Positions 47,341 through 59,440 of a stretch of DNA of 64,000 nt are shown one piece after another. Numbering within the stretch: position 1 is the stretch's first letter; each line of letters begins with the position of its first letter. The notes beneath the pieces are model-generated. The model searched no databases and was not told where the DNA came from. It was given only the letters and a program-made list of their open reading frames with translations. The position numbers and the translations under genes are program-made. Origin of the DNA: Gnetum montanum (lineage: Eukaryota > Streptophyta > Gnetopsida > Gnetales > Gnetaceae); NCBI GenBank assembly GCA_015680685.1, contig MNCI01010502.1:62001-126000 (forward strand), written 5' to 3'.

Positions 47341-49075
47341 GAAAACTCATTATTGTGAAAATAAATCAATTGCACATCATCCGTTAGGTTAATTTTTTAT
47401 GTGTGTTTTTGTTATTTTTTTATAGGAAATTGTAATGTGTTGAACATTACATTTTGATGATTTTGTGCAATTTTCATAGTTTCACTTCAAGTTGAGCTCT
47501 TTTGTTATCGGTACTTAGCATGCTTTCCTATACATTTACATTCCCAATGTAAAAACATTCCAAAGTTTGGTTCTATTCTTTTTTCAATGCTTTCTAGAGT
47601 GGCAGGGAATTCTGAAATTGTAATTTTTTGCTACTATCTTGAGTAATCTTCTTTTGCTACATCTTTTTCAATGTAAAGGAACATTTGTAAGTTCATGTTC
47701 TCTTTATCTCTTTGTATATTTTATGTAGGTTTTATCATTTCTATGGCTGTGCTTTGAAATTTAGCAGTTACCATGGAGTATATGCATTTAGTTATTACAA
47801 TTGTGACTACTTATTTGTTTGCAATATGCATTTTAATAAAATGCAAAAACGTTAGCATTTTTGCTAGCACATGAAAATTATTAGTCAATTTGAGATGTCG
47901 GCCTGACTTTGGTCATAATTTTAACAATTTTTATAGATTATTTTGAGGAATTAAAGAGTTCAAATTTGATAATTTCTTCTTACATTCTCACATGCAGTGA
48001 GGCCTTTTCTTTATGCACATATTCTTTGATTGATGGAATGTAATGGATGATATGGTTGTTAATCTAGTAAATTTTAAAAATGAGAACTTTTACACCTATG
48101 GTAGCCTAGACCTTGAGAAGATCTCTAGCAAGATCATGTTGTGATGATCCTAGCCAATGTCGAGGAAAATGGCGACAAGCTCTCCACCGACACACATGTC
48201 TTGCCATAATCATAAATAACCAATTATTTATAAATCTCCCCTAGCCAAAGAGTCACTGCAAGGGAGCCAATGATTATCTTTATCTCAATTATTTATAACC
48301 TCGATTATATATAATGATATATTTATAATCATAAACATAAATTATTATATATAATTATTATAAACACTTCATCATAAATAAATTCAGTTATTTATAATCA
48401 TTTCAATATATATATCTTATGGATAATGGTAACTGAGATATAATCATTATGGATTAACATTATGAATGAAAAAATAATATCTCTAACATTATGGATTATG
48501 AGTAATATTTCATCATCTCTTGGCTTTATTTATTATGAAATGTTTACCGTTCAAATGAATCTTATAATCCATAATACCTCAAATTATAATTATGGATTAT
48601 TGCTCTAATTATAATAATCTCATAACATTTATTGGATTCCACAATAATTATAATATAATAATTATGAATGAGGTGTTATTATCATTCATATCTTGTCCAC
48701 TTTAACAATAATGTCAATATACAAGAGCCCGTGATATAATAATAACATTATTTATGCATTTGTAACATGATTTTTTATATCTCCACGAATGAATATGCAT
48801 TACAAATATATCTTACAGTGCCAAATTAGTTTGATCTCTTCGTATTCCCTCACATGCATGCGCCACATGCATGGGAGCTAAAGAATTAGTGTAAGGGATT
48901 TGAATCTCTACTCAATTAATATTCCCTAACCCCTAAGCTTTCCATTCATCTCTTTGTATTCTTTCACATGCACACACCACATGCAAGGGAGATAAAGAGT
49001 CACTACAAGGGAGTCGAATCTATGTTCAATTGATGCCCCCTAACCCTTGGGCTCTCCATTCATCTCTTTGTATTT
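47341..49075. repeat. AT-rich spacer with decayed GCCAAAGAGTCA units
   Basis: About 0.9 kb of non-coding AT-rich sequence, one isolated unit near 48245, about 500 bp of TAATTATAATAATTAT-type sequence, then units at about 48815-49075. No gene was recognised. Confidence 0.5.
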
Positions 49076-49460
49076 CCTCACATGTAGGGCCCAAGGTAAT
49101 AATGAATATTTATTATTATAAATGGTGGGTAATATTAAATATTTATTATTATTATAAATAGTGATGGTTACAATTACAGTAATAATGAATATTTATTATT
49201 ATTATAAATGGTAACGATTATGATTATAGTGACAGTTACAATCATGGAAATGGTTAAGGTGATGACGATTATGGTGTGATGTAGTATTTAAAAATATTGA
49301 ACTTAGGCATCATGTTACAAGATCAAGAAATACAATATTGGAATTTATGCATTTTTAGAAACATGGATCCTACTGCTATTAGTCCCAAGAGAGAAGGTGA
49401 AGAACACTCTCTTCAAGATCAGCAACAACAACCATCTACTACAACAAGTAGTGCAACAAC
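49076..49460. repeat. 390-bp direct repeat, copy B
   Basis: From CCTCACATGTAGGGCCCAA to CAACCATCTACTACAACAAG, the partner of 45522-45915. Both copies follow array units, and both are followed, directly or soon after, by helicase-type coding remnants. Confidence 0.82.
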
Positions 49461-49584
49461 TATCTACTGCAACAAGTAATGCAATCCTTGCTCATATGTG
49501 AAGGTGCAAGGGTAATGCTTGCAGTTAACCTTTGGCGTAGAGCATGATTGGTGAATGGTGCACTTGGCATGATTCAAAATATTA

Positions 49585-49950
49585 TGTATTTTTAAGGTAA
49601 ATAGTCACCTACATTACCATTATATGTTATTGTTGATTTTGACTCCTATATTCGATGTGCCTTTGATAATGGTAATCCCTATCATGTGCCAATTGTACCT
49701 GTGGTTCGAGGGGCATCTCGTCAATCACCATTACAGTTGGCATAGGCCATGACTATTCATAAATCTTAAGGAATGACACTAGATAAGGCTACTATTAATG
49801 TTTGTTGCATTATCTGGAGTCAACACCATTGATTCTTTAAAGATCCATCCTCCTTTTCATGTGCAAAGATACAGAAAGATTTTAGATGCTAAACATCTCC
49901 AAAGTAGAATTGCGCAAGAAGTTCATTTTGCTCAGTTGGAGAATTAGGCA
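49585..49950 (+). pseudogene. Pif1-like helicase C-terminal remnant
   Basis: VPIVPVVRGASRQSPLQLA, a stop, AMTIHKS, a stop, GMTLDKATINV (about 49690-49800) matches the helicase motif (AxTIHKSQGxTLDKA) of Pif1-family enzymes, which form the C-terminal half of plant Helitron proteins. It continues with LSGVNTIDSLKIHPPFH and ILDAKHLQSRIAQEV. The nucleotide-binding N-terminal half is absent. It could instead be a decayed cellular Pif1 gene, but the Rep remnant 2.3 kb upstream favours a Helitron. Confidence 0.72.
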
Positions 49951-50155
49951 TATTTAGTTCACACTTATCATTGTATTTTGCCTTTTGCTCAATCATATTA
50001 TATAGCTAGAGCAAACTTGACCGAGAGGGTAAAACTAAATTGGGTAAGTGGTAGAGAAATAGAGGAGGGATGAGTGATTCCATTTTTAGTTATCTTGTTA
50101 CCTTGTCCAGTAGTTGGGCTTCGTTCACATCATTTTTTTAAAAATCATCTCGACC

Positions 50156-50181
50156 AATATATATATATATATATATATATC
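50156..50181. repeat. AT dinucleotide microsatellite
   Basis: At least 12 AT repeats, lying where the left part of the Copia-3 5' LTR should begin. Confidence 0.85.
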
Positions 50182-50307
50182 TAAGCTAGTGTCTAGTCAT
50201 TTCATTTGTATGGGAAAAGTTGTTTCAATTCAATAAAAAATTCTATTTGTTCTCTATTCTATGTCCCTTCTTTTAAAATAGGGATTTAGTGATATTATTT
50301 TTCTACA
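50182..50307 (+). repeat. Right end of Copia-3 5' LTR
   Basis: About 125 bp ending TTATTTTTCTACA, matching the last 120 bp of the 3' LTR. The left part is missing or replaced by the AT microsatellite. Confidence 0.8.
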
Positions 50308-50355
50308 TCAGAGCTTGGTTGTTTAAACATGAGCATTTACTATGAATTGAGATTG

Positions 50356-51320
50356 AATATGGCTACTAACAACAATTTGCCAAGTCTTCAAAATTTTCCA
50401 ATTTTCAATGGCACCAATTATTAGTTTTAGTACATGAAAATGAAGATGTTTTTCTAAGTCACATGATTTGTGGGAATTGGTCGAAAATAGAATTACAAAG
50501 CTCTTTGACCTAGAGTAAGCCCCAAGATTGATTACAGCACAATGAAATCAATCAAGGGAGAAATAGAAAAAGGATGTCAAAGCCCTATTTATGATTCTAT
50601 AAGGTCTAGATGTGCTATTTCCATGAGTTATTAGTGCTACTACTTCAAAAGAAGCATGAGATTTGCTTCATGAACAATACCAAGGAACAAGTAAGGTGGT
50701 GACTGTCAAGTTGTAGGCTCTTCAACAAGACTTTGAGGATTTACAGATGAAGCCAATTAAGAAGGTACAAGAACTCTTTGCAAAAGTATCATCTATTATG
50801 AATCAAATTCATTCTCTTGAAGAAGAACTAAGTGACTAGAAGACTATAGAAAAAGTGCTAAGGTGCCTTTTTGCCAAGTACGATTATATAGTCATTGCAA
50901 TTGAGGAGTCAAAGGACATGTTAGATTATTTGCTTATGGAATTAATGAGTTCAGTTCAAGAACATTAGTAGCAATTAAGTAGAGTAGCTTATGCTTCCTT
51001 AGAGCCTACATTCCAATCAAATATTAATATGAAGAAAAATTTAGATGGCTTTGAAAGAGGGAAGAATAGCAAAGGACAAGGTAATGGTTGTGGAAATTCT
51101 AGCAGTGGTAGAAGAAAGGGCAAAAATTATGGTTGAGGTAATCATGTTAATTCTCCATCTTGTTCTTATTGTGGTAAATCAAACCATATGGAGAAAAATG
51201 TTGGCATAAAAATAAGGTTGATCAAGATAAAGCTAGTCCACAATGCTACAATTGTAAAAACCATCACCACATTACTAAAGATTGTGATTTAAAAACACAA
51301 GGGCAAGCTAATTACCATGA
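50356..51320 (+). pseudogene. Copia-3 gag remnant with two zinc knuckles
   Basis: MATNNNLPSLQNFPIFNGTN (50360) is a typical plant Copia gag start, followed by stops. Two CCHC-like knuckles, CSYCGKSNHMEK and CYNCKNHHHITKDCD, lie at 51160-51290; the second is better preserved. Confidence 0.72.
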
Positions 51321-51389
51321 ATAAAAGATAGCATGTGAAGATAATTTATTTGTTGCTTATTTAACTAATGATGTTGGTGTTTGTGAACA

Positions 51390-52570
51390 TGCATGGTATT
51401 TAGACAATGGATGCAACAATCATATGATAGGAAATAGAGATTGCTTTGTTGAAATTGATGAGAGTGTAAAGACACAAGTTACAATGTGCAACAACCAAAT
51501 ATAGGTGTGTGTGACTTACATGTTATTTCTATGATGTCTAAATTTGGGAGGAAACTTATACATGATGTGATGTATGTTCATAGTTTGCCCCAAAATTTGC
51601 TTAGTTTGGGTCATCTATTAAAGAAAGGTTATTATGCATTGTTTTGATAAAATGAGAAGGAGTTTGATTTATGCATTAAAGATGACAACAAAAAAACTGT
51701 TTCCTATTGTGCTTTCACAAGTCACCTTCAATGCTTTTAAGGCTTCAAGTGGTGATTCAATGTTGTGGCATAGAACGTACAATCATCTCAATTTTATTGG
51801 GCTGCAATTGTTACATAAAAAGAGCATGGTATTTGATCTTCCACTAGTGAAGATAAATGACAAAGTTTGTGAAGCATGTGTCTTCAAGAAGCATCACAAA
51901 GATAAGTTTCTTGTTGGAAAGTATTGAAGAGCCACTAAGCCTCTAATGTTGATGCATGCTAATATATGCCATCCAGTGTAAACTACATATTTGAATGGAA
52001 GTACTTCCTTATTTTTGTTGATGATGTTTTAAGGATATCATGGGTGTATTTTCTAAAGGAGAAATATGAAGCCTTTTAATTGTTTAAACAATTTAAAGTA
52101 GTTGTGGACAAACAATCTAGAAATTCAATCATGATTTTATGTGCTGACTGGGGGGTGAATTTACATCCCAAGATTTTAACTTGTTTTGCAAGCATTGTGG
52201 CATATAAAGATAACTCAGTGCTAGTTATATGTGTCATCAATATAGTGTTCCTAAGTAGAAGAATAGAACCATTGTTGAGGTAGCAAAGAGTATGCTAAAA
52301 GACAAAGCTCTTCCTAACATTTTCTAGGTAGAAGTAGTAGCAGTAGTTATCTATGTAATAAACTACTTCCCAACACAAGTAGTTGAAGGAAAAATCCCTT
52401 ATGAATATTGGAGTGGAAGAAGTCCAAGTTCAAGGTATCTTAGGGCTTTTGGTTCTATTGCATATGCCTTAGTTCCATCAAAATTAAGGAAGAAGTTGGA
52501 CGAGAAGAGCACCAAGTGTATCTTTGTTGGATATAGTGGATAGATAAAAGGCTACAAGATCTTTAATTCA
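51390..52570 (+). pseudogene. Copia-3 protease and integrase remnant
   Basis: WYLDNGCNNHMIGN (about 51400, DSG aspartate kept as DN) is the protease. The pre-integrase zinc module follows (MLWHRTYNHLNFIGLQLL and CEACVFKKHHKDKF, 51760-51895). The integrase core is heavily decayed; C-terminal blocks such as FGSIAYALVPSKLRKKLDEK and KCIFVGYSG remain near 52450-52540. Confidence 0.7.
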
Positions 52571-52582
52571 ATCACCTACAAA

Positions 52583-54260
52583 TTGATTGTTCGACATGAC
52601 ATCATATTTAGTGAGGATGAAGCATGGAATTGGAAAGATGGAAGTGCAACCCCTTCTCTTATGGAAGTTAACAATTTAGATTTAGAAACAAACAATTCAC
52701 TTGTACCTATTCCTCCAATAGTTGACTCTGCAATTAATTCTCCTCCAAGAAAGGTAAATAGTCTATTTGATATTTATGCTTCATGTGAGTTTGCTTGTTT
52801 TTCCATGGAACCTCTTTTTTTTAAAGATGCAATTATAAGAGAAGAATGGATCAAAGCAATGAAGGAGGAGATTGCTACTATTGAAAAGAACAAAACATGG
52901 AGCTTGATGACTTTGCCAATAGGAAAAGAAGCAATTCATCTTAAATGGATATACAAGTGTAAGTTCAATATTGATGATATATTATAGAGAAATAAGGCAC
53001 AACATGTAGTCAAAGGATATGCTCAAATCCCATTTATTGGTTTTTCAAAAACATTTTGTACCCATGATGAAATTTGATATGGTGAGAAAAATCTTAGCTT
53101 TGGCTGGTCATGATGGTTGGCTTGTTTATTAGTTAGATATAAAATTAGCCTTTCTTAATGGTGATTTACTTAAGGATGCATATGTGGAACAGTCTAAAGG
53201 ATTTGAAGTAAAGGAATTAGAGTACAAGGTTTACAAATTGCACAAAGCACTATAAGGGCTTAAGCAAGCTCCAAGAGCTTGGTATAGTAAAATTGACTTT
53301 TATTTTGCATATAATAATTTTTGCAAAATTGCAAGTGAACTTACGTTGTATTTTAAAACTTGTGAAAATGATTTTTTAGTGGTGTGCTTTTATGTTGATG
53401 ATATGATTTACATTGTAAGTTCAATTGAAATGATGAAATCCTTTAAAGAGTCAATGATGAAAACTTTTAATATGTCTAATTTGGGCTTTTTTCATTATTC
53501 TTTGGGTATTGAAGTTGTGCAAGATGAAAATGGGATTTTTATTTATTCAAGAATGTATGGTACTAATCTCTTGAAAAGATTAGGCATGTTGAATTGCAAA
53601 GCTACCAAAAAGCCACTCAAGACAAATGATAAGATTTACTTGAATAATGGATTTGAGAAAGCTAATGAGAAGCCTTTTAGGAGTATGGTAGGAGGGCTAA
53701 TGTATCTCACTCATACATGACTAGATATAATGTTTGCTATGAGTCTTGTTTCTAGGTTCATGCATAGTCCAAGAAACCACCATCTTGGAGCATCCAAAAG
53801 AAAATCTAAGATATATTCAAGGGACCATAAGTTATGGCATCAGGTATGTGAAGGGTAACAATAATGTTCTTCTTGAATTTACTAATAGTAATTGGGCTGG
53901 ATGTTTAAAGAATAGAAAAAGCACATTAAGTTATGTTCTATGTCTTGGGTTTGGAGCTATTTCATGGATGTCAAAGAAGCAACCAAGCAATACTTGATCA
54001 AGCATAGAGGTTGAGTATATGGTTGTAATAGCCACAACATGTCAAGTTACTTGGATGAAAAGAGTTTTAGTTGATTTTAAGCAAAAACAGAGAAGCTTAC
54101 AATAATTTTCTACAACAATATGTCTACCATTTCATTATCAAAGAATCTAGTGCAACAAGGAAGATCCAAACACATTGAAATATGCCATCATTTTATTGGG
54201 GATCTTATTACTAAAGAGAAGTTGAGTTATGACACTGCAATACTAAAGAATAGCTAGCCA
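52583..54260 (+). pseudogene. Copia-3 reverse transcriptase and RNase H remnant
   Basis: REEWIKAMKEEIATIEKNKT (52840) starts the reverse transcriptase. LKQAPRAWYSKID follows near 53270, then the YVDD box in VVCFYVDDMIYIV (53382-53420), FKESMMKTFNMSNLGFFHYS and the RNase H blocks FTNSNWAGCLKNRKSTLSY and FGAISWMSKKQPS. The polyprotein is interrupted by stops at about 52987, 53720 and 53998. Confidence 0.82.
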
Positions 54261-54350
54261 ACATATTCACCAAAGCATTATCTGAGGAGAAATTTAAGAA
54301 GTTTAGATCCTTGATTGATTTTAAACCCCTTCCTTGAATTAAGGGGAAAT

Positions 54351-54657
54351 TGTTGAAGTAATTCAAGACCTATTCTCTAGGAATTAGTTGTCCCACTTGA
54401 GTTATATTACTATTTTTAGTAGTAGTTTTGCATGTAGTAATAGTTGTCATATTAGTTTAGATATTTTTGACAAGTTGTTAAGATTAGAATTGTAAACATG
54501 TCCAATGTTCTCATTGCAAAGTGTCTATTTAAGTAGTTATGTTTAGTCATTTTATTTATATGGGAGAAGTAGTTTCAGTTCAATAAAAAATTCTATTTGT
54601 TTTCTATTATGTGTCCCATCTTCTAATATAGAGATTTAGTGAAATTAATTTTCTACA
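54351..54657 (+). repeat. 3' LTR of Copia-3
   Basis: 307 bp, TGTTGAAGTAATTC to TTTTCTACA, preceded by the purine tract AAGGGGAAAT. Confidence 0.85.
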
Positions 54658-54745
54658 CAAGGAGTGTTTAGTAGAGACTAGTGGAGATTTCTTATGAGTG
54701 AACATGTAGTTTACGTACATAATCCTACCTTTATTTTGATGTTTC

Positions 54746-54967
54746 CATTGTTTAAAAAGGCTACTAGACACCTACTAGTGGTTGTCTAGATTTGGAACAA
54801 ATTCATTCTCCCTTAGCATAACTTTTTATTTTTCCCTCCTTTTTTTATTTATTTAAGCATTGTTTAAAAAGGTTGTTAGCTATTTACTAGTGGCCACCTA
54901 GATTTTGGGAAAATTCCTTCTTTTTTGGTCTGACCTTTTTATTTTTTCTTTCCTTTTTCTTTTTTTA
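54746..54967. repeat. 112-bp tandem duplication, diverged
   Basis: CATTGTTTAAAAAGG begins both copies (54746 and 54858). They share CCTACTAGTGG/TTTACTAGTGG and TCTAGATTT/CCTAGATTT words and T-rich ends, but differ at about a quarter of positions. Confidence 0.7.
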
Positions 54968-55199
54968 AGGTAAGAGGGTGCCCTCTTAGAGGGTTGTAAA
55001 TGAGCAAAAGTTTTAACTTTTTCTTATTGATTGCACCAACTTTGAACTTATTTTTTTAACTTGAGGAATAAGTAACTTACCATCACTTGAAATAATAAAA
55101 TGAAGCTTTGTTACATCTAAAAACTTATAGGATCTATTGGATAAATAATACATTTTTATGAAAAATAAAGATAGACTTCGAAAATTGACCAAGCACTAA

Positions 55200-57300
55200 T
55201 GGGACATCAATAAAAAGTCCATAAGAATAAATCACATATAACTCATCTTCAAGGGCTCTTAATCTACATAACCTATAAATGCACTCTTCTAAAGGGATTT
55301 AAATCCATCTTCCACTTTCAATTCTAAGATGATGAGAACTTAAGCAAAGGTTTGTAATAGCATTTTCATACTTGATTGGAATAGCAATTGAGATATAGTG
55401 AGCTTCTACATCTAATGTGTTAGATCTAACGTGGTGTAAATAAAATTGTCTCTTACCTTCCATATTAGATCACATCTATGTTAAAACCTTCCAATTAAGA
55501 TTTTTCTTCACATCCTCCCAAAAAATATTCCATTTTCTTAACCATTGCATCCTTTGAAAATGCTAATCATAATTTTATGAATCCTCAAGAACTACTTTAC
55601 AGAATTTGTCTTACTTTGAGATATGTCAGTTATCAGTATATATAATGAATTGGCATAAGGCTTTTGCTTCTAAAGGTAATAAATAACATTGAGTAATATG
55701 TTTACATATTTACCTTTCAATCATTAAGATTTTTTTTAAAATTCTTTTGATATCTTTCTAAAGTTCAGTACCAAGTTTAGGTCCCAGAATAACACATCCA
55801 TATAATAAAATTTTATAGATGATAAGCTGAAAAATTTATTTTCTAGTCTTCCAAGCGTAGAGTTCTAAATCGTTACACTTGACTTTGAAAGCATATAAAT
55901 CCTTGCAATACCTTACTATTTTTTTCTTTGATGTACTATCCCTACATGTAATTGTCCATATAAATGAGACCTAAATATTTGAAATATTCTACTATTTGCA
56001 CATTACTACTTCTAAAATGAAAGTTATAAGAAATATTTCTTATACCTCAAATCATCAATTTGGTTTTATATACATTTCCTTGAAGACCAAATGAATGAAA
56101 ATAATTTTTACAAAATGTGCAACATATTTTGCATACCTTATATAGTAGTGGAGATCAAGGTAGCATCATTTGTATATAAATAAGATTCACTATTTAGGAT
56201 CTAATTTTGATAGCACAATTATCTTCCCTATTGTAGAACCATTCTTGCATTTTATCAATAAAGATACCAAAGAGAGTTAGAGAAGAGGACAACCTTTCTT
56301 AACTCTATTTTTGCATTGAAATTAAAATTCTTTCTCTACATTGTTATATGTAATTTCAATACTTACTTCTTCATACAATCTTTGAGTTTTGAAAATAAAA
56401 TCTAAAAGGAGGTCAATTTCATTCAAGTGTAACCATAATTTTGTATAGATCACTAAATCATATGATTTTGCAAAATTAATAAAGCAAATAAAAAATTTTA
56501 TTAGTCATTTTTGCAAACTCTATATAGTATCCAAGAGTAACTAAGTAATCCATAGTGGAGTGATTTTTTTTAATATACATGACATCTTATCCTAACCTAG
56601 CTAGCTTCATCCTAAAATTTGATTTTTTTCTAACAAAGTGTGCAACAACTTAGCAAAAATACTACTCAAAACTATTATTTGATAATTGTTCAAATTATTT
56701 TTATCCCCCTTTTTATTTAATAAGATAGCTTTACTAGTTTTCTAATGCTAATTTAATCCTTGCTTGATTATTGAATTTAATTTGTACTAAATTTCTTTAT
56801 GAATAGTATATCCTAACAAGTTTAATAATTCTACATAAGAATTTCCTGAATCTATAGCCTGGCAAGATGCTAGATTCTTAATATCTTTGTGACCTTCTTA
56901 AGACTAAATTGGAGAGATTCTTGTTGTACAATAATAGTAGAATGATCATCTTCTCTTGTAAATAACATATTCTAAATTTAAGCAAATATCTTAAAAAGAA
57001 AAATTAAATGATGAAGAGGTTTTATGATGAAAACATTGCAAAAAATGTTTAGGTTTTTTTAATGGTGTAAGAAAAATATTTCTATTGCTTCTTGATAAAT
57101 TTTCTCCTCTTGGTTCTAATCAAGAATTTACATGCCTTAACTAAAATTTTTTGTGACTCTTATTTATATTCTTAATATTCTACCTAGCCTATATGGAATC
57201 CTCATCATATTAATTCTTTTGAGCATCTTATTGTTGTGAATACATAACTTGCTTAACTATTGTAAGAAAAATTTATTCATGCCCCTCATGCCATCTTTCA
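55200..57300 (-). mobile_element. Degenerate LINE reverse transcriptase, antisense
   Basis: On the minus strand, RVKKGCPLSSSLTLFGIFID-like sequence (56230-56300) corresponds to the G(V/I)xQGCPLSPxLFxxFID motif, followed by ESYLYTDDATLI near 56150-56190, a decayed YADD box. Further 3' blocks, such as QRMQWLRKWNIFWEDVKKNL at 55500-55560, fit the C-terminal part of a non-LTR element. Many stops and frameshifts. The clade is not determined. Confidence 0.55.
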
Positions 57301-58580
57301 AGAGTCCATTTGTTATTTGTTACATTCATATATTTTTCCTTTACTTTTGAAGTGAGCATTTACTATAAGTTTTTCCATTCATATTTTTTATTTTCTAAAA
57401 AATAATTTAAATTTATAATAAAACCTCTACATGATGATGGAAAGACTATAATAAATCTTCTCAAGCTTCCAACTTCTTAATAGAATTAATATCTTAATAA
57501 AGACATAAAAGAAAAATCAATGTAAGAGTTACCTTGAGGTTCTATAAAAGTAAATGATAATGATTAAGGAAATCTTGCAAGATGATTGCAAATTAGATGA
57601 TAAAAACATTTTGTTGATTGTAATAGTTATTGATCTATCTTATTAATAATGCTATTTCAAGAATATCTATTTGTGATCTTCAACAAAGTCTAAACTACCA
57701 ATATTATACTACCACTAAATAATTTTTGTTTATTATAAACCTATCTTTGCATTAGAATCTATATAAATAAATGCCATGCCTTTTGGTAAAAATTCTCTAA
57801 TATCTCTACTTAAGAACTAGAAAATATGATTATGATATAACTCATTTGAATCTTTCACTATAGCATCTCTAGGAGCAAAATATCATATAACAAAGAAAGC
57901 ATAACCATGTTGATATAAAATTTTTAGCCAAACATATTATTTATGATCATCAATATTTTTTAAAAGGATACAATTTTTAAGAGATTTTTTCATTAATAGT
58001 GGAATGCAACTAGAAAGTTTTCTTATATCCTACTCTTCTAATTTTTTTTAATAAAACCAATGTTGCACCTAGAAAACTTGGTTAATGGAACAAGAACTGA
58101 AATATCCTAGGCCCTAGAATAGTTTTAGCCTTAGATTCCAAAAGGCCTTCAAGAATAGAATCCAAGGCATCTTGGATAGTCTGGCCAATTAGCCAAGGAC
58201 TTTACAAAGTGTAAAAATTCCACATAAATGTTAAATGGAAATGGAAATGAAAATGTAAATGTAAATATAAATGGAAACATAAGTAAGAATGGAATTGTAG
58301 ATTCAAAATGGACAAATATAGAAATGAAAATCTGAAACTCAGATCTGGAAAACAAATGAACTACAAATTTATTGAAATTTAAAAAAATAAAGTAATAGGT
58401 CCAAAAGAGGATACATTTCATGCTAAGTGCATAAGAAGTTTCTTGAAGAAGCTTGAAGTCCATTGGAGCCTATGGCCTACACTTTGAACTCCACAATCTA
58501 GTTGCTTCCTAGCTCCATTTTTTGGCAACTCTACATAGGTTTCTATAGAGATCAATAGTTGTTGCCACAAACGGATGTTT
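57301..58580. other. No gene recognised; AT-rich, with an AAATGG/AAATGT simple repeat
   Basis: Stops in all frames. A hexamer-like repeat (AAATGG, AAATGA, AAATGT) lies at about 58230-58280. Confidence 0.45.
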
Positions 58581-58849
58581 CACCTTTGGTGTAATGGTAT
58601 CATGTGTAAGTCACTATGCCTAGTGTAGCTACCAGTTTCTATTGCCAAAAAGGAGAAAGGGGGGGGAGTCATGGTGTAAGGTTACAAGGGCTCTAAGTTG
58701 TAAAAATTCCTTCTTTGGTTATGGAAAAAATGCTTAAAATTTGGAAATAAAAATAAAGTATCTACATTAAATTTTAATAAGGATGGAATTTGTTATTTTT
58801 AGCTCTATACACAATTGCCATGCTTACTGATAGGTTGGTGTCAATTTGT

Positions 58850-59440
58850 AGGTTACAATAGTTACACCTCTCAGCGTAGTTAGCATTTATAGTAAGTTTG
58901 GAATACACCATAGCCACCAAAACTCATTTGTTTGCTATAAATAGTAAACAAACTTTTGTGACTATCCTAACACCATCCCAACTACACTAGCCTTGATAAA
59001 ATATGCTAGAGTTATTGGGAAATGTTGAAAACTATGGAAAACCTGGAAAATGTGATTTATGCTAGAACTATTAATGTTGATAGAATTGATGGAAAATGCT
59101 TCCTATGCTGCAACTACTAAAGACTTGGAGTGAATATGCTAGCCACTATTGGGGAAAATGGAATTGGAAATGAAAATGAAATATGTTAATAATTCCAAAA
59201 TGAAATATGTTGCCAATTTCGAAATTGAATACCCCAACAATTCCAATGATGCATCCATGCATGGGTTTTGGTGGTGACTATGCTGGGTTGAAAATGGAAA
59301 ATTCCTTCTATTCCATCTACACTTGGGGGTAGATGGTTCTAGCATAGTTGAGGCCATACCCCTTGGAAAATCCATGCTAATTTTAGCCATTTCCAAGGTA
59401 GTTTTAGCCTTCCCAAGCCCAACTATAGACATGAGGTACC
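58850..59440. repeat. Scattered early copies of the hairpin-repeat motif
   Basis: Words such as CTACACTAGCC, GACTATGCTGGG and CTAGCATAGTTGAG occur at about 58985, 59277 and 59338. They resemble the arms of the hairpin in the main array, but the spacing is irregular. Between 59440 and 60600 nothing else was recognised. Confidence 0.4.

Larger units (their letters stand above)
50182..54657 (+). mobile_element. Copia-3: degenerate Ty1/Copia element
   Basis: A truncated 5' LTR (50182-50307), gag, pre-integrase, decayed integrase, reverse transcriptase, RNase H, a polypurine tract and a 307-bp 3' LTR, all on the plus strand. The primer site is reduced to TCAGAGC right after the LTR. Stops and frameshifts occur throughout. 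The LTR is the same family as the fragment upstream of the CYP74 gene. Confidence 0.88.

Noticed and set aside
50156-50181. AT repeat as a replication or matrix-attachment element
   Set aside because: A simple dinucleotide repeat does not by itself support such a function.
58575-58640. tRNA-like A-box word (TTTGGTGTAATGG) suggesting a tRNA gene or SINE
   Set aside because: No matching B box, cloverleaf or tail was seen.
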